Both the position numbers and the translations under genes were made by a program. Positions 46,546 to 59,051 of a stretch of DNA of 64,000 nt are shown here, piece after piece. The stretch comes from Sphagnum magellanicum. Taxonomy: Eukaryota; Streptophyta; Sphagnopsida; Sphagnales; Sphagnaceae. The DNA lies in contig CM038918.1 in assembly GCA_021904315.1 (NCBI GenBank), forward strand, positions 7,641,349-7,705,348, written 5' to 3'. Below the pieces are notes generated by a model that saw nothing but the letters and a program-made list of their open reading frames with translations, was not told the origin of the DNA and did no database searches. Every line of letters begins with the position of its first letter. The stretch's first letter is position 1.

Positions 46546-49500
46546 TATTAGAAACAACTTGAAAACAAGGAAGAATTGAAACATTCAAGGTTCATGAAAT
46601 GGAACAATCGCATCAACTAACAACAAATCAAAAAGGTTGTATGCTTCAAATGCTGCAATCACAAAACTATGGCTTGCAACTACTAACAAGGCTTCAAGGA
46701 TCTACGTGCACTCAAAACCATGAAAGGAGAGAATGAAAGACAACTCAAAACCAGTCCAGTATATATTATCTCTTAACCCTAAAGTAGTTGCCACTTAACC
46801 CTAACCTAACCGTCACCAAACCCTAACCCTACCCAGTGCCTAAGCTTAGTTGCTACCAAACCCTAACTTTAGCCGCTACAAAACCTTAACCCTAGCCATC
46901 ACTAAACCCTAACCCTAATCGCCTCTAGGCCCTAAGTAGTTTCCACTTCTAAACCATAACCTAACTACTACAAGGATGTGAATATTATTCATCCTTTTGA
47001 TGAATGTTTAACACATTCATCAACATTGGGAATTATAAACGAATAGTATTTCGAACATTCCCATTCTATGCAATTTTTAATCCAAACATGTTTATCAACT
47101 TATGATGTCATTCTTTGGATAATACCTTGGTAAGGACATCCGCCACCATGTGTTCTGTTGCACAAAAGATTCAAATCGAACTTCTACATTTTCAACTTGT
47201 TCTCAAACAAAATGATGTACATCAATGTGTTTTGTTTGTGCCTGGTGAGTGGGATTCTTGGTCAATGATATCACACCTTGATTGTCACATCAAATAACCA
47301 TCATTTTCTTCTCCTCCATGTATCCTAAATCCATCATCAATTTTGTTATCCATATGGCTTCTTTTGTGGCTTGCGTGTTCGCCATGTATTCCGCCTCAAT
47401 GGTGGACAATGCTATTGTACGTTGTCGTTTGTTACTCCAAGAAATGGCTCCACCTCCGAACATGAAAACAAACCATGTGGTGGACCTCCTATCTTCAAGA
47501 TCACCACCCCAATCCGCATCACAATATCCAAGCACTTCCTTGGATGGTGTTGCACCGAATTATAATTTCATTTGCAACGTACCTTGCAAATATCGAAAGA
47601 TTCGTTTAACGGCCATCCAATGCTCCATGTTAGGGTTCCCCATGTGTTGATTCAACATACTTATTGGGTATGCCAAGTCAGGTCGTGTGCACAACATGGC
47701 ATACATCAAGGACCCAACCGCTTGTTGATATGGAAATTCCTTTGATTCATCGTTTCCATTCGCATTATTTTGTAATTTCACTTTGGGATCCAATGGAACT
47801 CCAATGGGCTTACATTCTTCCATTCGAAAACGCTTGAATATTTCCTTGAGGTATTTGATTTGGTTGATGCGTAGGAGTCTTTCATCACGATTCCTTTCCA
47901 CCTCCATCCCCAAAAAGAAATGCAACTCCTTGAGGTCCTTCATTTCAAACTTTTGATTCAATTCCTCTTTGATTTGCAAAAGTTTGTTTTGATCGTTGCA
48001 CACCAATATGAGGTCATCCACATAGACCACAATGAAAAACTTCACATCTCCCACTTGTGTAACGTACACATTAGGATCGGCCTCACTCTTCATAAACTCA
48101 ATGCTTTTGATAAACACATCTAACTTTTGATTCCATGCCCTTGGAGATTGTTTCAAACCATACAAGGACTTGTGAAGTTTACACACGAGATGTTCACCTC
48201 CTTGGTGCACGAACCCTTGAGATTGTTCCATGTAAATCTCCTTTTTAAGCTCGCCATTGAAAAATGTGGTTTTCACGTCCATTTGATGGATCTCCATGTC
48301 TTCTAAGGCCGCCAATGCAAGAATACAATGAATAGATGTAAACTTTGGGACAGGTGCAAGAGTTTCGTTGTAATCCACTCTATATGTTTGGGTAAAACCC
48401 CTTGCCACTAATCTGGCCTTGTAGCGTTCCACCTCCCCATTTGTGCCTTGTTTGATTTTGAACACCCATTTGCAAGAAATGGGTTTCCTACCGGCAGGAA
48501 GTGATACCAAAGTCCATGTGTTGTTTGTCATGAGGGAATCATATTCTTTTCGCATCGCACACTCTCACTCCTTGGAATTTTCACATGTCAATGCTTCTTC
48601 AATATTTTGGGGCTCCTCCAAAAATGCAATGGTGGTGCGTTCCACCTCCTTGGTAGCAATCCACCAATCCCGAGGCCATTCGCTTTGTTGCCTTTGAGGT
48701 CTTTCCCTCGACACATCTTGTGAAGGTTCAATATCATTGGAAACAACAAATTTTTCTTTCGATGAAGAACTTAGTGTGGATTCACTTTGCACACCTTCCA
48801 TCCTTGTTTCATTCAAAGGTGTATCTTGACTAAAGGTTAATGGTTATTCTCCTTCAACTTCTTCATGCACAACTACATTTTTTTCTTTCTCGGAATGAGG
48901 TACACCACCTATTTCCTTTGACCCTTCAATGAACACGACATCTCTACTTTTGATGATTATCTAGGTTTTCACACACATCAAGCGATACGCTTTGGTGCCT
49001 TCGTAATATCCTAAAATCACACAAGGCATGGACTTGGACTCTAATTTGGCCTATTTTCATCAAGGACATGTGCAAAGGCTTTACAACCAAGAACTCTCAA
49101 ATGAGACACATCGGGTTTCCTACCACTCCACACTTCTTGAGGGGTTTTGGAATCAAGAGCCTTGGTTGGACATCGATTTTTGATGTACATTGTCGCGTTC
49201 ACCGCTTCGCCCCAAAATTCAAGTTTCAACCCTTGTGCAAGAATCATGTTTCTTGCACATTCCATGATGGTTCTATTGGCACGTTCCGTAACACCTTTTT
49301 GTTGTGGGCAATAGGGCGCATTTGTTTATCATTCAATTTCACATTCCGCAAGAAATGCATCAAATTTTTTAGGCACAAATTTTCCTTCGTTGTTGGATCG
49401 TAGCACTTTGATTTTACGACCAATTTCATTCTCCACCAACACCTTGTATTATTTGAATTTTTCAAACGAATCTCCTTTCACCTTCAAAAGATAAACATGA

Positions 49501-52137
49501 GTTTTCCTTGAAAAATTGTCAATGAAAGTGAGAAAGTATTGCGCTCCACCATGCGATGTAGTCTTCATTGGCCCGCACACATTAGTGTGCACAATCTCCA
49601 AAAGTTGTGAAACCCTCGTTGTTTTGTCCTTCAGAAATGATGTTCTTTGATGTTTGCCTTTGACACATCCTTCACAAATGTGATGCAACGACACTTCTTT
49701 TAAATTCATGCCATCCACCATGGCATCTAACTCCTTAAGGCTTGCCATGTTGAGATGGCCAAGTCTTTCATGCCAAAGCATTGCACTTTCCTCCAAAGAA
49801 TTTGCAATGTGTGCCATGTCCTTACACACCTTGACATTAAAAAGGTACAAGTTCTTGTCCCTTCGTGCTTGCGCCACAACAACTCTTCAAGCATCATTGA
49901 CCTTACAACCATCCTTGTCAAACTCCACTTTGAAACCTTCCAAAATGAGTTTACTCACGGAAATGAAATTATTCTTCATTTTTGGAACATGAAGAACTTG
50001 TGATGGTTGTGTGTGTCAATTGGCCTCCCACTTGCATTGTGGCTTTGATTCTCCCCTTGCCAATGGCCTCCAAAACGATGTCATCGACCATGAACACCCT
50101 CCTTGGGGAAATGCGTTCGTACATTTTTGTTCGAATGTCATGTGTTGCGTTGCACCGGAATTGACAATCCAATCATACGTGGTATGATTATTGGCACTCA
50201 ATGCCTCAACAAACATTTGTTCGTGATCTTCATAAGTTTGATTTGCTTTTTCTTTTTCATCATTTTTCTTCTTCAAACAATTTCTCACAAAATGTCCGAG
50301 TTTCTTACAATAGAAACAAAGTTTTTTGTTTGACTTATGAGTTTTGTTGACTAATGCAGAAGTCTCGGAACTCTCACATTCTTTTCTTTTGGACATTTCG
50401 TGAAGCAACCTTGCTACAATGAATTGAAGGTCTACATGTTTCATGGACATGAACTCCAAGCTTGTTACTTAATTATCAAAGGATGCAGGAAGGCTCATGA
50501 GGAGTACCATGTAAACATCTTCATCTATAATGTTCACCTCGATGGAACGTAGTTGGTCCACAAGGGCTTTCACCATGTTGATGTGCACAAGCATGTCATC
50601 TCCTTCTTACATTTTGATGGTGAAGAATTTCCTTCGAAGGAACAATTTGTTGTGAATGGTCTTAGCTTCATGCACACCACAAAGAGCCTCTCACGCACTT
50701 CTCACAATATTGAATGTGTGCAAGTTGGGCGTCCGTGAGATGTTCACAAAGCAATGCAAAAACCTTGGTCACTTTTTCGTTGTAATCGGCCATTGCAACT
50801 TCTTCACTTGGCAAGGTGGCACTCCCATCAACAAATTTTCCAAAGCCCATGTTTGGAAAGCATCATGCGCGTTTTGAACTTCCAAAGGGGAAAGTTGCCA
50901 CCATGAAACTTTTCCATGACTTTCAAGGATTCCATTTGAAAAGAAGACATTTTGAACACAAATGGTACAACAAACACTCTCTCAAAAGATTGAAAGCTTT
51001 GGAAGAAATCTTTGACCCCTCTTGTAAACTTGAAATGAAAAAAAAAACTTCTATCACTTGCAAATCTTTTATTACACAAGCTTAAGATTTCACTTGAAAC
51101 TTGCAACAATGCGAAAAACTCTTTTTGACACACTTGAAACTTCACATTTTCAACAACACAAAGACCTTTCTTTTACACACCTCAAACTTTCAATGAATCG
51201 AAAAACTCTCTTCCACACACTTTCACCTTAAAACTTGATACTTTCAAAAAACTTGAAGAAATCTTTTCCACACCTCTCACTCACTTAGAAATGGACTTCT
51301 ACTTTCTTTGCATCCTTGCAAACTAAAAGCCTTCCCTCAAACTTTCAATGAATCGAGGAACTCTCTTCCACACACTTTCACCTTGAAACTTGATACTTTC
51401 AAAAACTTGAAAAACAAGTTTTTCACGCTTGAAAAACTTTTAAAACTTTGAAAAAATCTCTTCCACACCTCTCACTCACTTAAAAATGGACTTCTACTCT
51501 CTTTGTAACCTTGCAAACTAAAAGCCTTCCTTCAAAAGGATTTTCCCTTTCTATGTTATACAAGCTAAACCCTAGACTATTTCTTGTTCTAACACAATGC
51601 CCTTTCTCTTACTTGGTGTGGCCCCATAACCTATTGGAAACAACTTGAAAACAAGCAAGAAATGAAACATTCAAAGTTCATGAAATGGAACAATCGTATT
51701 AATTAACAAAAAATCACAAAAGTTGTATGCTTCAAATGCTACAATCACAAAATTATGGCTTGTAACTACTAACAAGGCTTGAAGGTTTTACGTGCACTCA
51801 AAACCATGAAAGGAAAGAATGAAAGACAACTCAAAACCAGTCCATTATATAATATTTCCAAACCCTAAAATAACCGCCATTTAACCCTAATTTAGTTGCC
51901 GCCAAACCCTAACCCTAGCCGCCACTTTAACCTAGCAACCACCAAACCCTAACCCTAGCCATCGTCTAACCCTAGCAGCCACCAAACCCCAACCCTAACC
52001 GCCGCCAAACCCTAAGTAATCTCCACTTCTAAACCCTAACTTAACTACTACAAGGATGTGAATATTATTCATCCTTTTGATGAATGTTTAACACATTCAT
52101 CAACATTGGGAATTAGAAACGAATAATATTTCTAACA
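46546..52137 (-). mobile_element. Near full-length Ty1/Copia fossil H with both LTRs
   Basis: This is the most complete unit, 5.6 kb. The 5' LTR is 51632-52137, then the leader (about 50990-51631), gag with CFYCKKLGHFVRNC (about 50180-50990), protease (about 49900-50170), gag-pre-integrase and integrase (about 49041-49880), linker (48565-49040), RT and RNase H (about 47060-48555, with YVDDLILV), and the 3' LTR 46546-47057. Over the first roughly 235 aligned bases the two LTRs differ at about one position in nine, which suggests an insertion millions of years old. The flanks show no matching target duplication. It has at least half a dozen breaks and is not active. Confidence 0.9.
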
Positions 52138-53367
52138 ATGTCAACTTTTTCATTGTCGTTTATGTTTATGATCTCATCTTGGTGTGCTATAAGGACAAAC
52201 TTTTTCAAGTGAAAAAAGAACCTTCTCAAAAGTTCGAAATGAAAGATCTTGGCGACTCACATTTCTTCCTTAGCATGGAAGTGGAAAGGGATCGTGCACA
52301 ATGTTTTTTTTACATCAACCAAATTGGGTATCTCAAAGATATTCTTAAATGCTTTCACATGGAGGATTGCAAAGGCATGGGAATGCCACTTGATCCCAAG
52401 ACAAAATTGAAAAAGAATGAGAATAAGGATGTTGAGATGGTGAAGGTTCCTTATCAACAAGCTATGGGATCCTTGATGTATGCCATGTTGTGTACTTGGC
52501 CGGATTTGGCTTATCTAATAAACATGGCCAATCCAAGCCTAGAACATTGGATTGTGGTCAAACACATTCTTCGATACTTACAAGGCACTTTGCAATTCAA
52601 ATTACGATTCGAAGGATTACCACCCCAAGATTTGGTTGGACATTGTGATGCGGATTGGGTGATTCAATGTGACAACCAAAATGCAATATCATTGACGAAG
52701 AATCCCACATAACATGTTCAAACAAAACACATTGATGTGGAACATCATTTTGTTCGAGAACGAATTGAAAATGGTGAAGTTACCTTTGAAAATTGTTCAA
52801 CAAAGGACATGGTGGTGGATGTGCTTACTAAGGCATTACCAAAAGAATGACATAACAATTAGATAACCATGTTCGAATTAGAAACTTCATAGAATGGGAG
52901 TGTTAAAAATACTATTTGTTTCTAATTCTCAATATTGATGAATGTGTTAAACATTCATCAAAAGGATGAATAGTATTCACATCCTTGTAATAGTTAGGTT
53001 AGGGTTTAGAAGTGGAAACTACTTAGGGCTTGGTGGTGGCTAGGTTAGGGTTAACTGGCGGCTAGGGCTAGGCGGTGGCTAAGGTTAAGGTTTGGTGGTG
53101 ACTAGGTTAGGGTTAAGTGGTGGCTATTTTAGGGTTAGGAGATAGTATATAATGGAATGATTTTGAGTAATCTTACATTCTTTCCTTTCATGGTTTTTGA
53201 GTGCACATCAAATCTTCAAGCTTTGTTACTTGTTACAAGTCATAGTTTTGTGATTGTAGCATTTGAAGCATACAACCTTTGTAATTTTCTTGTTAGTTAA
53301 TACAATTGTTCCATTTTATGAACCTTGAATCTTTCATTTCTTGTTTGTTTTCAAGTTGTTTCTAATA
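52138..53367 (+). mobile_element. Copia 3' fragment with LTR (fossil I)
   Basis: A plus-strand RT-to-RNase H remnant (about 52138-52870) is followed by purine-rich GAATGGGAG and a 3' LTR at 52901-53367. It begins abruptly at the edge of fossil H, so the upstream part is elsewhere or lost. It marks the right border of the Copia cluster. Confidence 0.85.
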
Positions 53368-56330
53368 GATGACCCCTTTAGGGTGTCGCATTGTATTACT
53401 TTCTAAAGATGTGCATGTATGAATGTATCCCACCTCAAGTTTTTGAAAGATTTTCACAATATTTTTGCATATTATGTTAGAATATAATCCAAACAAAAAA
53501 AATTATAAATTTTTTTATTCATTTCATTTTATTAAGTGGGAGATTGGAATATATTTGTGAAAACAAATGTAGTGTACCTATGTATTAAAAGACACAAATA
53601 TATTTCAAAAATGATTTTTAATATTTATGAAATTTGAAGGTATACTAAACCATGTCATTTCACATAGTTTGAACTATGTTTGGATATTATGTGATTAATT
53701 TTTTAAAATGAGTTTTTTAACAAATATGTAATAAAAGTGTCGTAAATTTAGATTTTGACAAGTAATCATATTCACATGAAAGACAAGCGTAACTAGATGG
53801 GCCATATTTTTAATTCTATTAAATTTGACTATTTTAATGACCAATGAAACTTAAAAAATTTTGCAGTCAAAACAAGACAATGGCCTTATTATACCAATGT
53901 ATATTACAAATATACCCATGGATCATTCAATATAAATAATGAAAATTATTATTTTAAAATAATAATATTATATATCATTAATTTTGTAAAATTATTAATT
54001 ATAAGGCCCCAAACCAAATTTGATATCAAAAATTAAATGTACCATACTTTTGAAACAATTATACTATATATATTATAATATTAAACCCAAAAATGCCCCA
54101 AAGGGGTTCATCATATTCCCAATAAGTAATCAAATTGTTTCAAGATTTGCATTTTATAATTCTGACTTGTTGGCTATATTAACCATTGATTATCTCTTGT
54201 AATCTATCGTAAATTATTCAAAAACTTTGGGTTAAACATACAAATCATAGTCACAGATATTATAATCTTGTCAGCAATTTTTTGCTAACCAATATCTAAC
54301 CTCTACTTTGTATACAAGGAATTTTTCTTTCTGATTACAAGGTACAAGTCTAAGTGCTTAAGAGTTCAACAAGATTTGTTCTACCAAACATGTTTGTTTA
54401 TCCAATACAAGGTGTAATAAGTTGATAGCAGGGGCCTCATAATGAAACATCATTGCATATAAAATGAAATGGTTTGGAATGATAAAATATATAAAAGTTT
54501 TTTAATCAAATACACATTTCACACCATGTCATAGTTGATTCACACCAAAGTGGTACGTTAAATTAATTCTAGAGTTTTGAACATTGTAACATTTCTATCA
54601 TAATATAAAGTCAAAATTGTATTAATGTTTTACAACGGCAACAAACCCACTGGATTCAATATTGACAACAATAATTATGGTTCTTTTGAGAATGACATTG
54701 ATAACTTTTAGAAATATTTTCATATCATATCACCTAACTTTTTTCATGCGCTCTTTTTACATGACGTGCAACACATTAATAAGGATAGATAGCTAACAAT
54801 CTTTTGTTATAGAAAAACTTATACATCTATATTATTCAACTTATCATTTTATCTTCTTTCATTAGTCGTTTTACATTATTGTAATCAGAACTGTTTGAAT
54901 ATCTTTTTCACAAGATATTTAAAAATATACAAAACACAATCATATCTAATGATCTTTTCAAAACTCGACATTGTGTCAATGCAACTATAAACCATTCTAA
55001 TTTGACATCGGCCACCAAAACCATGTAGATGAATGACATATTTTTCTCTAAAAAAAATTTGAGGTGACAAAATAAAGTCCTTTAGTTCGTTTGTATTGCA
55101 AGCAAGCCACTTCTGCTTGATGACATGTACATGGATGACATTGCAAAATATTCGGATATTCATCTAATGTGTCGAAATATTTTATGTTGTCAAAAAATCT
55201 GCTTCCACATTGACAAATTCCATTTAAAAATATTCTCATGATGTGAAAGAGTATTCTTCCTTGTTCATGCATGCTGCATCCCAACCTTTATTGATGTTCC
55301 AACATGCCAAAACTACTATGAAATGAAACTATTATGGCTTGAAACAAACTGGGAAATGAAATGAATAAGCCCTCGAGAAGGCTTTTCATCTATATTCAAT
55401 ACAATACATAATAAGTTGTGGGTTAAGAAAGTTAAACAATGGATGAAAAAATTTAGGGGTTTATTAGATGATATGTGGGTTTGGAAAGATCAAATATTTA
55501 GGAAAGTTGAATTTGCAGAAAAGTATGGATGAAATGAAATCTGAAAAAAAAATCATTGGTAGATATGTGCACTAGAGAAGATGAAATTTTCACTAAAGTT
55601 GGGTATGGGAGAAGATGAAAATTTCAAGAAAGTTGGGTTTGGGAAGGAACAAAGTTGATACGAACGTAGATATGATAAAAGATAGTCAAATCCAAGACAG
55701 ATGCATGAAATGAAAGCCATCAAAGAGAGGATTCAAGAAAGTCAAAATCTAAAGCATCCATGGACTTTTATGAAGGCCAAGAAAGAGAGGATCTGAAAAT
55801 ATTGAACTTCAAGGAAAACAATGGATGAAATGAATAATGTGAAGAATAGCGTCCAAGAAAGTTGAATTCACAAAGGCATTCGACAGTATGGATTCTATGA
55901 AGGATAGGATACATGAAATTTCAAAACTGGGGGAAGACAACAAATGAAAATGAGGCCAGGAAAGATAAGATCCAAGAAGCTGAAAGCCAAGAAAAACATT
56001 GAATGAGATGAAGGTGGGGGAAAATAGGATCTTGGTAAGTTGAATCCAACAAATAGAAAGATGAAATTAAGGCCAAAAGGTAACAAAATAGGAAAGTTGA
56101 ATTTGGCAAACAATGGCCAAAACACAGGTTAAAAAATTGGAACCTGATAGACATTGGATGAAATGAAGATGAACAAAGATAAGATCCAATGGATGAAAAC
56201 ACCAATGATTAAAAACATGAAAACCTCTCTCATATGCACTAACCAAAAAGGCAGGGAAAGTACAAGAAGCCATTGCTAATGGTAAAATTATACAGGTATA
56301 CAAACTCCAAGGATGGTAACTTCCAAATAG
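53368..56330. other. AT-rich intergenic DNA, no gene seen
   Basis: No coding region is supported. From about 55330 to 56200 the sequence is a degenerate series of GGATGAAATGAA and CAAGAAAGTTGAAT-like segments, probably an ancient tandem array. The open frames on the minus strand at 55895-56303 are low-complexity and not gene-like. Confidence 0.55.
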
Positions 56331-56549
56331 AAGTGTGTCAACCTTTGCTCTGCATCAAGAGCACTCCAGATTGCCACTCTTCAGATCAAATATGAACGTG
56401 CAGTGGAATCCATTGATGAGATGCTTAGCAATGGTTGGCAGAGCAGTAATGCAACTTGGCAATATCCTTCAAGTGATGTCAATCCTTCATATCTTTGCTC
56501 TAATGATTTCTGCAGGCCAGATACTACAAAGTTGTTGGGTATATGCTAA
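56331..56549 (+). pseudogene. Orphan exon-like segment, 72 codons
   Basis: After a possible acceptor (CCAAATAG) an open frame encodes 72 residues and ends at TAA. It includes ALQIATLQIKYERAVESIDE and then SNGWQSSNATWQYPSSDVN. The balanced, hydrophilic, helix-then-Trp-rich composition looks like a real terminal exon, unlike the surrounding repeats. No partner exon was found within 3 kb on the plus strand and I do not recognise the family. It could be a leftover of a lost or captured gene. Confidence 0.4.
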
Positions 56550-57429
56550 AATCAGCTGACAACTTTTGAGAATTGATGTCAGAACAACAGCATTGTAGGA
56601 CAACAAAATCTTTGCACAGGTGAAGTCTGTCTCCCAAATGCTCAAGGGAAACACAGTTGACTTGTTGCTCCCATGAGCAAATAGGAGAGAGGGAAGACCT
56701 GACCCTAAATAACAGAGGAGACAAAAACAACAACAACAAGGAACCCAAAACAACAGTGAAGAAAGGGGAAAAAAAAACCCAAACAAGAAAAGAGAGAGAA
56801 ACAACACAAAAGCACTGACATAGAACTATAAGAAGATGATCTTCTGAGGACAAAATGGGTTTTGAAACTCTCACTATAAGAAGATTGTCGAATGGAGACT
56901 GCATGCTATCAGTTGTGAAGACAGAGCTATCATAATACTGAGGTTTGTCCAATGTTACCAGGAGGTTATAGACAGCAGACAGTTGCAAAACCTCCATCCC
57001 AGAGTTCAAGGAAGACCAGCAATTCCAGTCACCAAGTCTAATCAAGACAAGCTGTTTTTTTAGCAGGTCTCAATGTTTGTACTACATCCCAGCATGAATA
57101 CAATGTGGTCAGATACAGCATCCAAATCTCAGAGTTACCTAGTCTTGCATTACATGAGTTGTGTCAGAAGGCTCAAGAGGCAGAAAAGACCATCACTAGG
57201 TGACAAATACTTTGTTGAAATGATATAACAATTGTCAAAAGAAAACCAAAAAAAAGGCCAGAACAGATGTGTGCAATCATAGAAACCTCAGTTCCTGCCT
57301 TCAAATCCCTTCACAAATTTCAAAACCAAACTCCCAAGTTTTACATCAAAAAGCACATAGAACAACAAATGGTGAATGAAAAGCATGAAGGTGTTTTTTA
57401 GTGTTATGATTGAAGAAGTAGATTGTATA
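56550..57429. other. 3' flank of rpl27, no gene seen
   Basis: This segment should include the 3' UTR of the minus-strand bL27 gene near 57300-57429. The open frame at 56524-57045 (minus) has no recognised domain and is partly low-complexity. Confidence 0.5.
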
Positions 57430-59051
57430 CTAGCAGAGGGCTTTCTCATCTGATTGAACTGCAGGCTCAGCTGATGCCATTGCCAAGCTTGGCTCAAACA
57501 CATCAGAGCCTTCCAAATAAGCCCTGCGGCGTTCCCGACGTTCACGATAGAACTCTCGTCGCCTCGCTCGCCTACTATTAGGGTTCTCAACCTTCTCCTC
57601 AGTCCTTGGGTACACACTTATCTGCACCCATTGCACAAGAAATTTCATAAAACCAAAATGGTTTGGTTTTCTAACTATACTCATAAACCAGTTAGCAAAA
57701 TCAAAGCCTCCTACCAATTTACCTCATGATAACACTAGCAATGCAACTGGAATCAATGGAAATGTGGGCCAGCTGTTTGGATTTCATGCATAATACATTT
57801 ATGAAATTGCAGACAAATCTCCACACCAAGAACACTTTGAAGATATCATGATGTCGACAGTGAGTGCAGTTATAGCCTTACAAGAGTTGCTCACAAAGCA
57901 TAAGACTATATAGCAGTGACGAGCTAGCTGCCATGACTACCCACTGACTTCATCATCTCCTGACAGTGGGTGCTGATTAGTGTGTATAGTAATCAGCCCA
58001 AAACCTGGGCAAACAATTCAGACAAAATCTGCATCCAGAGTCTGTTTGTTGCATTTCCAGAAGCAACAAGGGAAAACTCCCAGTCACAATGTTGGCTAGC
58101 ACTCAAGCGGCATGGATTTTGTACACATCTACAGAACTGCAGAGAAAACCTCTCTCCACATTTGTTGTATACTATGGCAGAGAGTCAATTGTAATGATAG
58201 TTCTGACATCCTCCAGATGCTGTCACAACAGCACTACACAAAAGTCAAGTTGTCCTAACTCTTGCAAAAAATTCTAGAGCTTCACATGCACAGAGTGTGT
58301 GTGTGTGTGTGTTCAAGCATTCGTTACCTTCTTCCTGTCCGGAACAAATGCCTCAAACTTGAGAACACTGTCGATAAGTGAATAGATGGTGAAAGAGAAA
58401 GAGAGGGAGAGTATGTGTGTGTCCAAGCACTCATTACCTTCTTCCTGTCAGGACCGAATTTCTCAAACTTGACGACACCATCGATCAGTGAATAGATGGT
58501 GTAGTCCCTCCCTAGTCCCACATTGTTTCCCGGATGGAACTGTACTCATGCAAGGCAATTTAGTGCTCCCAAGTTTCCATGCGTATTGCCACAACACTGT
58601 CACGCAGAAAGCAAGCAAGAAAGCAAGCAGGAATCAAGCAAGCAAGAATTGAAGAAACAAGTGCAAGATGCATACAAAACATGATACCAAGAAGAAGGTT
58701 TCCAGGGGGAACTACAAAAGCCCTAACCTTGGTGCCTCTTTGGCGAACGATGATGGCGCCGGGCTGCGCAGCTTGGTCGCCATAAATCTTCACGCCCAAC
58801 ATCTTAGGTTTGGAGTCCCTACCGTTCTTGGTACTTCCGGATCCCTTCTTGTGAGCTGCTTCGATGGTGATGGCGCCTCCATTTTGTTGTTCCACCAACC
58901 CACTGCTACTCCTCCTCTCCACCACCGCCGCCCCAAACTTGTTGGCATCCCCTGTCATGTAAGAAGAGCCTGAGCTCGACGTCAAGCTCAAACCCTTAAG
59001 CATGCCTGTCATCGACGTCGTCGCTGCAGCTGGCACGGCGAGCATCGCCAT
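57430..59051 (-). CDS. rpl27: Plastid 50S ribosomal protein bL27
   Basis: bL27 of the chloroplast ribosome lies near the peptidyl-transferase centre. Three exons, 58728-59051, 58438-58539 and 57430-57621, join in phase to 205 residues. Residues 1-57 are a Ser/Ala/Thr-rich transit peptide. The conserved core [20 protein letters not shown] leads on to [20 protein letters not shown], and exon 2 opens with [31 protein letters not shown] closes exon 2. Exon 3 adds the plant C-terminal extension [20 protein letters not shown], a basic helix, and an acidic tail ending near 57433. The ATG at 59051 (MAMLAV) is chosen because the transit peptide follows at once. A partial copy of exon 2 lies in the intron downstream (58324-58390). 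Confidence 0.95.
58296..58520 (-). repeat. Tandem partial duplication of bL27 exon 2 plus intron
   Basis: The 3' two-thirds of exon 2 with its donor (TIYSLID...DRKK then GTAATG) is repeated about 114 bp downstream as [21 protein letters not shown], followed by GTAACG. The unit includes the adjacent GT-rich stretch. The second copy lacks the FHPGN half and any obvious acceptor, so it is probably a dead pseudo-exon. Confidence 0.88.

Noticed and set aside
24615-53367. Regularly recurring palindromes that could suggest a CRISPR-like array
   Set aside because: The palindromes are parts of Copia LTRs spaced by kilobases of retroelement sequence, in a plant nuclear context.
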